In this document: positions 26,602-38,207 of the stretch, piece after piece
Position numbering within the stretch: position 1 is the stretch's first letter
Layout: each line of letters opens with the position of its first letter
Assembly: GCA_964304625.1 (NCBI GenBank)
Contig: OZ199839.1
Coordinates: 6,572,001-6,636,000, forward strand
From: Kudoa neothunni
Taxonomy: Eukaryota > Cnidaria
Reading direction: 5' to 3'
DNA length: 64,000 nt
Notes under the pieces: generated by a model
Databases searched by the model: none
Told to the model about the DNA's origin: nothing
Seen by the model: only the letters and a program-made list of their open reading frames with translations
Translations under genes and position numbers: made by a program

Positions 26602-27852
26602 ATGAATAATTCAAAATTAACATCTGATAATGACCTAGACAAATGGTTAATTAAGGATTGTGTGGGGTTCACCTTTGTCACAGTCACCCATATGTTGATG
26701 CTTTACGGCATAGGATGCATGTTTTATTTTCATCTATTGCCATTGGATGCCAATATGATGAATGTGCTGTTTTTTGTGTTGTTATTTGTGGTGTATACGT
26801 TTGGTGTTTTGAGTCATCGAAAGGCGATGATAACAAACCCAGTAGAATTTTCTCTCGTTTATCTATTTGTATCCTGATTAAAGGGAGCATTGCCGATGAA
26901 CACGTTCAATTTGAATGATTATTCACCCTCAAATATTCCTAAATTTTGCTCGAAGTGTAGCTGTGTAAAAATACCTCATAGTCATCATTGCCGGTAAATT
27001 TAATTTAATTCATCATTTTTAAATTTCCATTTATAGTGTATGTCAAAGATGTATAAAGTAAAGTTATTTAGTCGATTTTAGTCAACTAAATTTATTTAAT
27101 CCATAGAAAGATGGATCATCATTGTCCTTGGTATAATATTTCATAATGGACGTTTTAAATTTGAAATTATCACATTTTAGGATAAATAATTGTGTTGGGG
27201 AAAATAATTTGAAATTTTTCCTTCTTTTTTGTGTAATTTATTTGCTACCTTGACAAATAACTATTTACAACAACGACAATAATTAATATTATTATTATTA
27301 TAAATAAATTATTAATACGATATTGTTTAGTTGTATATTTTTCTAATGTCCGTAACAACACTAACCTATTTGACAATCAAACTTGTCACTATTTCTGAAC
27401 TCGAAACAGGTGGCCGCTAAGATAAAGAACACATTTTAATTTTTTATCGTAGATTCAGTCAGTATTGATCCAAAGTCGATTATTTGTACATGTATATTGG
27501 CCGTAGAAGCCTTTGTATTCGCATTTTTTACATTGATGATGATCATAACACAGTTAATTAATGTTTTTCAAAATACCACGGTATGTAGTTGAATGAGAAT
27601 TTATTGTATAAAGTCTCGTTCATATTTAGTCGATTGGAAAGTTGAAAAAAGAATATTTTATTCGTGGCAATAAAACAAAGTAACCAATTACTATTCGCAA
27701 TTAATCGTTAGACCTTCTATTATATTATATTTTTTAGATTTCAAAAACTAACGGACCTTTTCGGGGAACCAATTTCTTACAGATGGTTACTGCCTGTTGA
27801 TCCCCCAACATCAACCAAATATAACCAACACATTTCCCCGCTAACTGTGTAA
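26602..27852 (+). CDS. DHHC-type palmitoyltransferase, ZDHHC3/ZDHHC7-like
   Basis: Nine exons: 26602-26841, 26884-26993, 27037-27057, 27107-27130, 27181-27232, 27331-27409, 27453-27580, 27630-27679, 27738-27852; 272 aa, all phases consistent. Order: two N-terminal membrane segments; the cysteine-rich domain [46 protein letters not shown]; two more membrane segments (LYIFLMSVTTLTYLTI and IICTCILAVEAFVFAFF); then a cytoplasmic tail, SIGKLKKEYF through FGEPISYRWLLPV. The zinc-binding Cys/His and the catalytic DHHC Cys are all present. The tail matches the .I..LKKE and FG.P.S..W blocks of the Golgi enzymes ZDHHC3/7. It should S-acylate membrane-associated proteins, most likely in the Golgi. The DHHC motif is split by introns, with exons of only 21 and 24 nt. 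It ends 218 bp from the convergent CHCHD2-like gene. Confidence 0.92.
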
Positions 27853-27946
27853 TTTTGTCGTCCAACCCATTATATATTTTTTAATTTTTTTATTGACCAA
27901 TATTTTACTGTTTCTTTTGCGCATGTGGTATCCTTAAATCCTTACT

Positions 27947-27984
27947 GTTAATTGTTAATTGTTAACTGTTAACTGATAACTGAA
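27947..27984. repeat. Short tandem repeat TTAACTG/TTAATTG
   Basis: Five to six imperfect 7-base units between the two convergent genes. Of no evident function. Confidence 0.6.
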
Positions 27985-28069
27985 GTTAGAGGTGGTGATT
28001 ATCATTCGCTGCACATAAGACTACTCCAATTTCATAACACATTAAAGATATTTTCGAGAGAGATTAAAA

Positions 28070-28593
28070 TTAATTGAAAGTATATCCTTCATTATTATTT
28101 GAAGCGAATTGATTGGGAACGGATGTATTTTGGTTCGAGGATCCTTGAGGCGTGTTCATAGCGACACACTTTGAAAGTGCATCAGCCAACTGTTGACACA
28201 TGGAACCATCCCCGTACTCTTGTGTGCATTTCACAAAATCTGTGAGTTGAGTCGAGCATGCATTGGCAGCTGGAGTTGATTGGTTTGTGTTTTGATTATC
28301 GGCAGCCATCTCTCGTAGAACTGCATTTTCTCCCGCCAATCTTCCCATCGAGCTTCCCTACATATTTTTTTTTTAAATACCAACAATATCATGTGGGCTA
28401 ATACCATCATGTAAAAGCCCATATTCTGCAAACCGGACAGAATACCACCCATTATCGATGGTTTAGTTGTGGGAGTTGTTGCGGGAAGTGCTGTATTGTT
28501 TTTGGATGATGGTGTGTTCACTGGTGTTGCTTTTTGCAATTTAGGAGTCGATCTGACTCTTCTTGCGCCCATCCCACCTCTACGTCTTGCCAT
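28070..28593 (-). CDS. CHCHD2/CHCHD10-like twin CX9C protein
   Basis: Two exons (28593-28405, 28357-28070) with a 47-bp phase-0 intron; 158 aa. The N-terminus is Arg-rich (MARRRGGMGARRVRSTPK), suitable for mitochondrial targeting, followed by a Pro/Thr-rich linker. The central Gly/Met-rich segment ILSGLQNMGFYMMGSSMGR corresponds to the hydrophobic helix of CHCHD2/10. The C-terminal CHCH domain has a perfect pair of CX9C motifs: C-STQLTDFVK-C and C-QQLADALSK-C. Such proteins are imported and oxidised by the Mia40 route and work in the intermembrane space; CHCHD2/10 support cristae and respiratory function and can act in the nucleus. After the CHCH domain is an Asn/Gln-rich tail of about 25 residues, longer than in the human proteins. 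CHCHD2 versus CHCHD10 cannot be separated, as both descend from one ancestral gene. Confidence 0.88.
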
Positions 28594-31500
28594 TTTTCAA
28601 CCTTATCTTAACGCAGGCGTATTTTAATCCTTTATCAAAAACAAATTTATTTGAAGTTTGTAATTTTTGATATTTTTTATAATTTGCCGCTTAATTTATT
28701 CGGCCGACTTTAAACAATAACATATACTGGAATATATTGTGATTTGAAACAAAAATGTCTTAAGTTTAAATAATCGGTAGCTTAACGAAAATTGTCGGAA
28801 ATTCAAAAAAGATTAGACCATTCTAATCTCATGAACTTTTATAGAACCTGTGAGTGTATTTTTCGATTGTTCAATAGTAACAGCTTACGTATAGAATATT
28901 TCATGTGGAAAATATGTGTTATTATTTATCTAGTCGTAATATACAATAAGGGAATTGATGAATTATCGTTATTTCAATTCAGATGAGAAGTGTGTTCAAT
29001 GCTTCAATACTATTTACTCTAACAACTTTAAATGCAATTTTTTACGTTGGTGGGAATTGATTTAGCTTGCATATTGATCGGGCCGAGAGGATTAATTAAT
29101 TAATCCGCTCAACTATAATTCACACAGATATATTGACATTGAGTTCGAAAGTTTATTAAAAATATTAAATTAAATTATTATTGTTATTTAATATTGTTAA
29201 TTATTATTGTTAATTATTACAATTATTATTTATTATTATGGTAGGTCGTTGACGTAATGATATTTTGGAATAGAGAAGTTAACTTTGTGATAGAGAGGAT
29301 CTCAATTTTAGTAAGGATTCTAAATGAACCAGTAATCATTAATATGAATTTTCTAGTAATAATAAAATATTTTATGATTAAAGAATTAATGGATTTATAG
29401 TTCGAAGATAAATTGAAATTTGTGTAATATCATGATATCATGATGCAAGATACTTATAAAATTGTTTTATAGCGAATAAAAATTAAATTATAAATATTAT
29501 GGCTAAATTTTTACGGATAGATAAAGTCGATAATAAAAGTGAAATTTAAGATTTAGCAATAAAAAGTCGATTACACTTTTTGAATATAATATTTTAAATA
29601 AACTTATTTGTAAAATTGTGTAATTACACATTGGGCAGCTTAAATATCTAATGTTACTTTCGTTGTTGCTTAACTAATGAAAAAAAATTGAATAAAAAAT
29701 GAGCTGGTTTAATTCCGTGTGTCAGTTTAAATGTAAACCATTCTTTGAACTAACCATAAATTCTTACATTATCTGTAATGCTTTTGTAATAGAATATATT
29801 ATTTACAAAAAATAAAACTTATTAAAATAGCTGATGGGTTGGTTATATTAAGTATCGCTAACCAATTATTACACTAGAAATCTTCATACTGGTGTATTTA
29901 TTAGCCTTTAACTGAAATCACACTCAACTATTATATATTTATAGAAAATGGCTATCGACATGATAAATAATATTTCGGTGAAACTAGTTGTAACTATATT
30001 TAAATATTCCTGATACTTATGAGCGAATCGGTGGACCAGAATTAATTAAATATAACAGATTTATAAAAAATAAATCTGTATATGACGTTTGAGGAGATTT
30101 TGGGATTAAACAATTAGAAGAGGCGACGGACACGGTAAAATCTTATCCTAAATGGAATGTATTATGTATGTATCATGTATGTGTATAATATAAATTTTTA
30201 ATTTTAAAAACTCTTACTAAAATGCTTTCTAAAGATATAATTTTTTAGAATCTGCCGTATTTAATTATTTCTGGCTATTAAGAGAAAAGCGGTGCACGGG
30301 ATATAACAAGGTATAAGCGAAACTAGCGTCATCAAAATATTATTTACCGGGCTAATAGCCAATTCCTAAAAATTCTCATTACTTGAATGTACAGGTGTTT
30401 TAGAATTGTAATTTAACGTGTCAACAGCCTCGAGTTTTTGATATGAATATCTTATAGATTCTGATATTCCTCTGAGAATCCAGATATCTAGAATGCGTAT
30501 TGTGAAATACTTGGATATATCAAATTATACCTCAATATATATAATGAAACGTAATAATATATTACAATTTTTAAATAAAATAATTTTTTTTTAAATAAGG
30601 TAAATTATAGATCCTAATTATTTTCTGTTATTTTACACTTTAAATAGAAAGATAATCAACAAAAATAATTTTAAATTATATAATTAATTACTTTAATACA
30701 TCTAATTTAGATATTTCAACACCTTTACTCCGTATTCTTAATAATTCATTATAAATATGATATTAGATTTTAAGATAAACAATTATATTTGTAACAATAC
30801 TACGCGTACATTAAACAGGGAGCGGCGGCTCCGTTGAACCACTAATAACCTATATAGTATTGAGTCATATTGGTACATTTATTCAGTGAGTATCTATTCG
30901 CTATAATATTAAATATAAATAATAATTATAAACTAAATAGTAAAATTAGTTTTTCAAAATTAAAATAATAATTTCTTGACACACCACAATTAGTTGCATC
31001 GCCCAAAATTTTTATCTATTTTAGTATTATAAATGTCGTTTTTATCCAGCTTCGATATATATCGGAATCATAATTATATAGTCAAAGAATATTACAACAA
31101 AATTCAATTGAATGTCGAACTGATTGTAGATATTAGAAAACAATCGTCTTAATATATCCTGTTAATACAGAAAAAGGAGAGCCACTTAAAATTCTTACCT
31201 CTAGCTTCTAAAATTAATGTCATACCAAGATTCTTTATCGAGAAAATTGTAAGAGCAGTTATGTTTATGCTCTCATTTTTAGGCCCATGTTTTAACACTG
31301 TCTCATAATTTAAAGCCGCTTTTAGACAAATTAATATTTTTTAGAATATATACAAAATTCTATATTACAAAGTTACAGGTTGTTTTAGTATTCATTTAAG
31401 TCTGATTTATTTTTTGAAAATGAATTATTATTTTTTTTAATTATTATTATGCAAATATATCACTCATAGGATTAATTCAATATATTAATAGTGTTACTGT

Positions 31501-31931
31501 GAATGAAACACCTAATCGTTTAGAAATACGTATCTTACCGAAAAATTATTTTCTAAAAAATTATATCCCATAGATTTATAGGTTTTAAAGAATTTCAACA
31601 ATAAGTAATATAACTATAGTTCTGATTTAATAATTGAAATTTATGATTTATAGTAAATTGAAAGGTATTTTTAATTACTGATTTAGTTTTATATTAAGTT
31701 TCTTATATTTTTAAACAAATAATAAAAATAATTTAACACAGTCATAAGACTATCGTATAATTTAAATTTCCAAATATTATATTCAACATCAATAAATTTT
31801 TCTAAACAACATTCAATCATGTGTTAACTAATTAATTTATCCTAGCACAACATAAAGATTTTACAATAATCATATTAAGTTGAACGGGATAAAATTGAGT
31901 TAATCTTCTGCCAGTCGTCTAATTAGGATTT
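28594..31931. other. Intergenic stretch with one MITE
   Basis: Over 3 kb of very AT-rich DNA with no gene I can support. It holds the MITE-like element at 30131-30352. Several AT-rich microsatellite-like patches occur near 29160-29240. Confidence 0.45.
30131..30352. mobile_element. MITE-like foldback element (copy 1)
   Basis: The left end has CACGGTAAAATCTTATCC and the right end AATATTATTTACCGGGCTAATAGCC. These match the two ends of the better-preserved element at 34405-34548, so the unit is about 220 bp here. The interior is unrelated or strongly diverged and there is no coding sequence. Superfamily unknown. Confidence 0.4.
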
Positions 31932-32440
31932 ATGGATCGTCTGATGTTTCTTTTATCATTAATTTTTCTATTTATTGGTATGTAAATTAGAGAATATGGA
32001 AGTTTTTTTGTACAAAAATTCGAGGTTTCCTCATGGTCAATGGCACACCTATTCTTCCATTGGATATAAGTGAAAAATTAACTGAACCGGATTCTCTAAC
32101 AAATGTAACACATGATTACAGAGTGCAGAAAAAGAGTGGTGTAATATGTGAAATCTGCACAGTATATGGGAAATACAAATTTTTTATCTTAATTCTTCCT
32201 TCTCATAGAAAGCAGAAGAAATCATGAAATTATCTAAAAAGTTAGGACCTATGGAGGAACTTTTGTCATTATGCACATTCGCAGGACCACACACACCATT
32301 GGTATGCATAACAGTTGTGTTTGGTGTATATTAATTGGTTGTAGTGCTTGGTTATAGTTGAAATAGCTATCAAAGCAACTAGAAAATTGAAAAAATTTAC
32401 TTCGACCGAAGACTTCTGTCATCATTTTTGCCCAAAATAA
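31932..32440 (+). CDS. Short secreted saposin-B protein (SapB-1)
   Basis: Four exons: 31932-31977 (46 nt), 32025-32161 (137), 32209-32301 (93), 32345-32440 (96); 123 aa. Exon 1 is a signal peptide (MDRLMFLLSLIFLFIG). Exon 2 is a polar linker ending GVICEICT with SapB Cys1-2. Exon 3 has KAEEIMKLSKKLGPMEE and Cys3. Exon 4 opens with Cys4 (CLVIVEIAIKATRKLKKF) and ends DFCHHFCPK with Cys5-6. The six-cysteine spacing and helix lengths match a single SapB domain, which typically binds or perturbs lipid membranes. The last acceptor (TTGTAG) was chosen because it gives the Cys4 start shared by the paralogues. It is the most divergent of the three complete copies. Confidence 0.82.
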
Positions 32441-33247
32441 ATCTATAAAAATATTTAAATGAATATAGATTAACTTATTAAATTTCTCTAATAGAATATA
32501 CGTATTAAAATCATTTTCAATAGATTTCTTTTTCGAGGAGAGTTTAACTATAAGTTACTATAACGTGTAGTGTAGTTAGAATATGAGCTAATTTAACTCA
32601 AATAGATATGTATAAAATGAAATTATGGATTTTTTTTAAGTCAGAGCAAACAATATTTATACGTAGGGGTCAGCGGGCGAACAAGACCATTTTATTGTGT
32701 TTATCGTAAAGACTATACAGAATATCAACAATGCTAGATGTTCAGCATCTCCAAATATAATTAGTTAAATATTTAAATAAAACTAATATAATGAGCTTTA
32801 TGTAGGATCTTAAACACAAATTAGGATTGAAAGAATCGATATGACGATTCAAATAAAATGATTTAGACTCGTATTTTTTTAAATGATTATCGATAAATTA
32901 CGAATTATACGATTACTTGGGTGAACAATACAAATTCACTAAGATATCTTATATTTATTGTTATTTGATAATATTTTTATTAAATTAATTTTTTCAATTA
33001 TAATTATTCGTAAAAATATTTAATCAAAGAGACAATTATTTTTAGTAGTCTAAAAAAATTCAGCAAAAATTAATTTTTATATGACAATCACAATAACAAT
33101 ATAAAATTCATCGATATTACATTAAATTTTGTTATCTAGAAAATTTTTATACAATTTATTATTCCCATGTGATAAGATATTACAAGTAATCATATATAAA
33201 TAGAATTAATTTTTGTTAACTGCCAGTTAATCTGCAACTTTGAGTCT
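32441..33247. other. Intergenic between SapB-1 and SapB-2
   Basis: AT-rich, no gene or repeat recognised. The promoter of SapB-2 should lie in the right part. Confidence 0.45.
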
Positions 33248-33758
33248 ATGGGTGGGTATTCACTTGTTATAGCCGTTTTTCTTCTTTTTGTTGGTGATTA
33301 TTTATTATAATTGAACATTGTTAATGAATTCGTTTCAGCTTCTACCACAAGCATTCCAACTTATCATCCACTCGATCCCTTGTCTGGCTATGAGAAAGTA
33401 AACTCAATGACCAATAGACTTGGTGAGCATCAAAGAACTATAAAGCGAAAGAAAGGAATGTTTTGTGAACTGTGTTCAGTAAACATTAATTGTATACTAA
33501 ACTTATCTGACCGATATTTCGTTAGAAAGTTGAAGAAATAATAAAATTTGCCTCAGTAATTGGTCCCAAAGAGGAATATTTTGAATCTGTTTGCAAATAT
33601 GCAGGTTCACATCAAGAAATGGTATATCTGCACTTGGTCATGCTTATTTTTATAGTTTGTAGTGCAAGCTATTTGTGGAGGCAACATATGAGGCTATCGA
33701 AAAATTTTCACATGGCGATAAAACTAACGATATTTGCCGCCTTTTTTGTGACAACTAA
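33248..33758 (+). CDS. Short secreted saposin-B protein (SapB-2)
   Basis: Four exons: 33248-33293 (46 nt), 33339-33478 (140), 33526-33621 (96), 33663-33758 (96); 125 aa; introns 41-47 bp. Signal peptide MGGYSLVIAVFLLFV is followed by STTSIPTYHPLDP, and a KRKKGMFCELCS end of exon 2 (Cys1-2). Then KVEEIIKFASVIGPKEEYF with SVCKYAG (Cys3), CKLFVEATYEAIEKF (Cys4) and NDICRLFCDN (Cys5-6). All six SapB cysteines are present. Exon lengths and phases equal those of SapB-3, and the sequence is close to it, so these two arose by a recent duplication. It was probably exported and then folded as an amphipathic helical bundle; the target membrane or lipid is unknown. Confidence 0.87.
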
Positions 33759-34404
33759 TTCAAAAGCCTCCAAATATTTAATCCCTCATAGGATCGAAAA
33801 ATTACCTTAATTATCGTATATTCTAGTCGTTGTCCTAATATTATAGTATTTGTTTGATCGCCATTAGAAAATGAAAAAACTAGTGGATAAAATTTATTCT
33901 GAATGGGTTTGTTTTTTTTAGACTTTAAAAATGCAATACATATATAATATTTATTTATAATCCGGAATTATTCTGGAAATTTTGTGACTCTTGCACATAT
34001 ATTTAAAGATTCGATATATAAATTAAAATCCCTCCCAATTCCCATCTTTGAAATGATAATAATTACATCTTAAAAAATTGTTTTAAGAATAATTGCACCT
34101 ATAAAATTTAATTAAATATTTTTTTAATTAATGGCTATTATTTTATTATAGTAAAATGACTAACCAATGAAATTTACGAACATGACCAAAAAGAACACTC
34201 AAATATATCACGATACGCTACGATACGAATACCAAATACTGGTGCCTGCCAAATAACCTGTGTGAACAAAATTTAGGAATAAATAGTAGTTTAAATTAAT
34301 GAGTTGTCACTCAAGAATACATTATTTCTTTTAAGATACTTTTTTATGTAACTTATTAAATTGTAGCCAGCAATAATTTAGTGACATATATTCAATAAAG
34401 TCGA
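33759..34404. other. Intergenic, nothing recognised
   Basis: AT-rich sequence between SapB-2 and a MITE. No reading frame of note. Confidence 0.45.
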
Positions 34405-34548
34405 GACTATTGGCACAGTAAAATTTAATCCTTAATGGCATGTACGCTTGCACGCCAGAAATTTTTAATCTCAGAAACTCTAATTACAAGCTATATAGAG
34501 ATTTTATTTTTTAATATCTCCTAAATATTATTTACCGTGCCAATAGCC
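34405..34548. mobile_element. MITE-like foldback element (copy 2)
   Basis: A 144-bp unit whose ends are inverted repeats: GACTATTGGCACAGTAAA on the left and TTTACCGTGCCAATAGCC on the right (16 of 18 positions pair). No coding capacity. It lies immediately outside a TTAA-flanked element. The same end sequences occur at 30131-30352. Confidence 0.6.
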
Positions 34549-35089
34549 ACATCCTTTTAACCTTCCGAGTGCATTGGGATCATATAAGACCGCAGAGTAT
34601 AGTGTAATGTATGTTTAATTTATTATTTACAGTTGAAAGAGCCTGATATTATATCTATTCTCCTAATAACAAATTCTTAATGTAATGCAAGAATAAAGCT
34701 TTTAATTATCTAAATTAATAAAGGAATATGCGTACTTTTTACATGTAATGCCTTCGGGGTCATATATGAACACAGTGTTTTTTTTCCATCAAATAATGCA
34801 TAAAACTTGTAAGTACCATAACCCAAAGTTATATAGAATTCTATCGATAAAATAAGGAAGAAATGGGAAAAAACCTTTCCCGAATTCATGCGAGTGACAA
34901 CGAAGTGGATTAGCTTAGAATGTCGGACTATTTTGACGAAGAATATTTCACTGATTTTAAGAGTTACTACGGTGAAATTTTCAATTCTACTCAATATTGT
35001 GATCCTGGGTCAGATTCATCTGATTCTAATTCGGATAATTTGTCATTAATTGAACTTTGCATTACGACAAATATAATGCAGTATGGGGG

Positions 35090-35793
35090 CAGTGTTTCCT
35101 AACACAATAACCACGACACATCTATGAGATGTGGAAGAATTTTTGAACACTTAATGAACAGCTCTAACGGGACGTCGATAATCCTGAGCATTGAGGTGAC
35201 ATGGATAATGGTGAAATAATTGGACAGTGTGGCACACAATGAAATCAATACCTCGATTTTTGATATAGATTATTTTTAAATGACTATTTATATCATGAAA
35301 TAATACCAATCACAACGAATAATTACATAAATATAAATAATAACATTTAACATTGTCTCTACTCGAAAAGAATCGAGATGGTTTAATCTCAATCATTTCC
35401 CATTTATAACCGTGATCTCCCATATATTTGATTTTATTTAATGTAGTATTGATCATTTTCTATCAATATTATTTATTTTCTTTTTATAACCTCCGTATAC
35501 ATTAAAGTTTTGTTTGAAGTGGGTTGGATTATCACGAGTTTCATTTCGCGCTGTTTTTGACGAAGTGAAGAATTAAGAAGCGAATTTTAAAGGTCAATCG
35601 ATAAATTAAGGTAGATCTGACCGATTAAATTTAATTTCAATGCGCAAAGAAGTGTGTATTAATTGTTTTCATATTTTAATGCGACAGGAAGTTTGATTGA
35701 CAGTTGTAAAACTAATACTTTTGTAAAAGGCGGGAAATAGATCTTTTTTCAATAAAAATTAGGGCGCGATGGAAAAAAGGTTGGGAAACACCG
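35090..35793. mobile_element. hAT-like non-autonomous insertion inside the piggyBac-type element
   Basis: Left end CAGTGTTTCCTAACA, right end (reverse complement) CGGTGTTTCCCAACC. CAGTGTTTCCCAACC-like termini are typical of one hAT branch. About 0.7 kb with no transposase frame. The 8-bp flanks do not match, so the target duplication has decayed or the ends are slightly off. Confidence 0.45.
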
Positions 35794-36029
35794 AACTATA
35801 CTTTCTTGGTTATTAGTCTAATCGTTCTGGTTGATATACTTATGTTTTTTGGCATATGTAATTTGTTTAATTTAGTCGCACACTGTTCGTCATGATATTT
35901 TAAATGCTAGCATTTTTAAATAACTTATTACAACATTAATGGTATTACAATTATTTTATCCAAATAATATACACATTATTTACTACATTGGTAAAAACTT
36001 AATTTTACTAAAATGAACTTATTTTCACC

Positions 36030-36032
<3 letters not shown>

Positions 36033-36064
<32 letters not shown>
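36033..36064. repeat. (AT)n microsatellite
   Basis: About 15 AT units, within the deleted piggyBac-type element. Confidence 0.8.
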
Positions 36065-36069
<5 letters not shown>

Positions 36070-36723
36070 GTATATAGTATAGGTTTATTTAACATTTGGC
36101 TAATGTGTGTTACAAAATAATCAAATAAACTATAAATAAAGGAAAATTTGAATAATTACAGACAAATTGATCTTCTAACTGAGATCGGATCTAATCGTAT
36201 CTTCTCGTGTTATATGTTTTTTCGAAATTCGGTATGAATTTGTCGATAGATTTCTTTTAAATTTAACTAGAAAGTTTTTCAATATACTTAAATTAAAATA
36301 ATGCCAGAAAATCGTAGGGTCATGTATGACCCCAAAAGCACCAAATGTATAGTAATTTTCGGAGCACACGGAAGGTTAATAATATAAAAAAAATAATGCC
36401 GATTAAATCCAATATTTAATCAATTTAACTTTCAGTTACTTCACGGAATAAGGTAAACTACCTCTCAACTTTGTATTAATATATTTTGAGGGTTAAAATG
36501 CAGAATAGTGGCCTAATTTTCAGATTATAAATTATAAATGGTTCGAATATTAATCCTATATTTTTAAACCCAGATTAGCGTTATATTTATGCCATAATTT
36601 TTGCCAGGAATGACTTATAATCATTCAATATATTAATTTTGATATTTGATGTTATGCATTCGCTACAATTGAACACTTGATGCTTGCATAAAATACGAAT
36701 TCCTTTTTCTTATAGACATAGAT

Positions 36724-37074
36724 TTAATAATTGGCAATCGCTAAGGATGAAATATTACAATATAACAAAATTAAATTAGAGTTATCCGACTTAAATTCTA
36801 CAACACATAAGGCAAGCTTTACATGAGTCAATTTAATTGGTGGTATAGTCTGTCGAAATAATCGTGACGGATAAGGAATTCTCCGCATTAATAGATTACT
36901 GCAAATGCTAGTTTGATGACAAATAGCGGCTGCTGAAAGTACCCCACCGAAGACGCAACCTTGATCAATACTGATTATTAACATATTCAACAGGTTCGTT
37001 TTTGTACGTTGTCGCTGATTTAGATTACGGCCACCATGATACATTTTTATCCTCATTAAATTTTCTAAAAGCAT
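36724..37074 (-). other. Unrecognised 116-codon open frame
   Basis: The frame starts MLLENLMRIKMYHGGRNLNQ and ends in a fairly hydrophobic stretch. No signal peptide, cysteine pattern or domain I recognise, and no obvious splice partners. In sequence this AT-rich, a frame of this length is moderately unusual, so it may be a gene fragment or a transposon remnant. Confidence 0.25.
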
Positions 37075-37433
37075 TATTAGATAAAATAAAGGTCTCTAAA
37101 TTAAATCATAACCATCAAAAATGTAGTCTTTATCACAGTGAAAAATAAATAAATAAATAAAACAATTAGGTATGCAGTTGATTCAGCCTTTCTAATGACT
37201 TCTATATTATATAATACCTGGAGAATGCTGACGTGTTCATATACATTAAAAGGTGATTTTTTACAATGGATAACGATAATTCCAAATTTACAGCGAATTA
37301 TTTAATTTTTATGATTCGAACTATTCAGTCAGGTTCAATAAGAATTTTACAACTATATAAAAAAATTTTTCTACTTCTAATAATTTTCTCTCTACTATAA
37401 GTGATTATAAAAGGGAATTATTGTTAGGATTAA

Positions 37434-38207
37434 CCCTTAATGGATCATTACCTTGGGTTCCACGAGCCCACCCACCTACTAAATTGTGTTTATGACCCAC
37501 AAAAATTCATGAGTTTAAACCCAGATTTCACGTAAATTAATAAAAAAAATTTTTTATTGGAGATCGTTTGAACTTTCTTTTAATTTAAAATTTATTTTTT
37601 ATTTAATTCAGTTTTTTGATCAATTTTAGTAATAAAATGCAGTCATTAATTACAAGTGTAATATTTTGTTTTTTTATTTAATTTCAAACTCATTTTTGAA
37701 AGTTAATCAAAATTCCTTCTGATCATGAAAGTATTTCATCGAGCGAAGTACACAATTCTAGCCAAAATAATGCGTTAAATGGGAGTTCTGAAGATGATTT
37801 GGGTATATCCTTGATAAAATATGAACAGAATAGGAGATTTAAAAATACTAAAATTTCTTTCCAGCCGACTATAAAGCGTTCAATGCAAATCGTAGGATAT
37901 GATTTCGATATTCACTACGAAAAAAGTGATGACAACGATGATAATAATAGAAGGCTGTGTTATCTTTGTCCATCCAATGTCGTACACAGGAGTAAACAGG
38001 TTTGTTGTCAATTTCATAAGAGCGACTTTACCGAACATTCTTTAAAAAAATTACTTTTTGTAATTCTACGTAATAAAATGTGTCTTATTTTTGTTAGGCC
38101 TTCCAAAGCAATATAGTTTAAATGTTAATCGCGCTAATAACAATATTTAAGTAATTTAAGCCCAGATTTGTTCTTGGCGTGAGTCCAAAAAAATGCTCCA
38201 TTAAGAG
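37434..38207. mobile_element. Compact TTAA-flanked piggyBac-like element carrying a SapB-like frame
   Basis: TTAA at 37430-37433 and 38208-38211. Left end CCCTTAATGGATCATTACCT, right end (reverse complement) CTCTTAATGGAGCATTTTTT; both continue into TTGGgttcCACG / TTGGactcACGCC blocks. The unit is 774 bp. Its ends differ from those of the 34561-36375 element, so it is another piggyBac-like family. It contains no transposase, but a host-like reading frame (next entry) fills most of it. Confidence 0.6.
37637..38116 (+). pseudogene. Diverged SapB-like gene or fragment within the TTAA element
   Basis: ATG 37637 opens a hydrophobic, signal-like stretch (MQSLITSVIFCFFI), as in the SapB genes, but the expected donor after 46 nt is missing and a stop follows. 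From a possible acceptor at 37702 an open frame runs IKIPSDHESISSSEVHNSS, then a polar linker, to DDNNRRLCYLCPSNV, which resembles the linker plus Cys1-2 motif (KKGMLCKLC) at the end of SapB exon 2. Exons 3 and 4 are not recognised. This could be a captured or decayed SapB copy. The link rests on layout and one short motif, so it is tentative. Confidence 0.35.

Larger units (their letters stand above)
34561..36375. mobile_element. piggyBac-type element, deleted, with TTAA target repeats
   Basis: TTAA at 34557-34560 and at 36376-36379 bracket the unit. The ends are inverted: CCTTCCGAGTGC on the left and CCTTCCGTGTGC on the right when reverse complemented. Subterminal GGGTCATATATGA / GGGTCATGTATGACCC palindromes lie inside each end, a frequent piggyBac-like feature. 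An open frame at 34920-35102 (MSDYFDEEYFTDFKSYYGEI then an acidic Ser/Asp stretch) resembles the acidic N-terminus of piggyBac transposases. The DDD catalytic core is absent. A hAT-like element appears inserted at 35090-35793. Confidence 0.6.

Noticed and set aside
26658-26918. Open frames overlapping palmitoyltransferase exon 1 on both strands
   Set aside because: Shadows of the spliced gene, whose frame carries the membrane segments and joins cleanly to the DHHC domain.
33619-33810. Plus-strand open frame MVYLHLVMLIFIVCSASYLWRQ
   Set aside because: It reads across intron 3 and exon 4 of SapB-2 in the wrong frame; the spliced frame gives the SapB cysteines.
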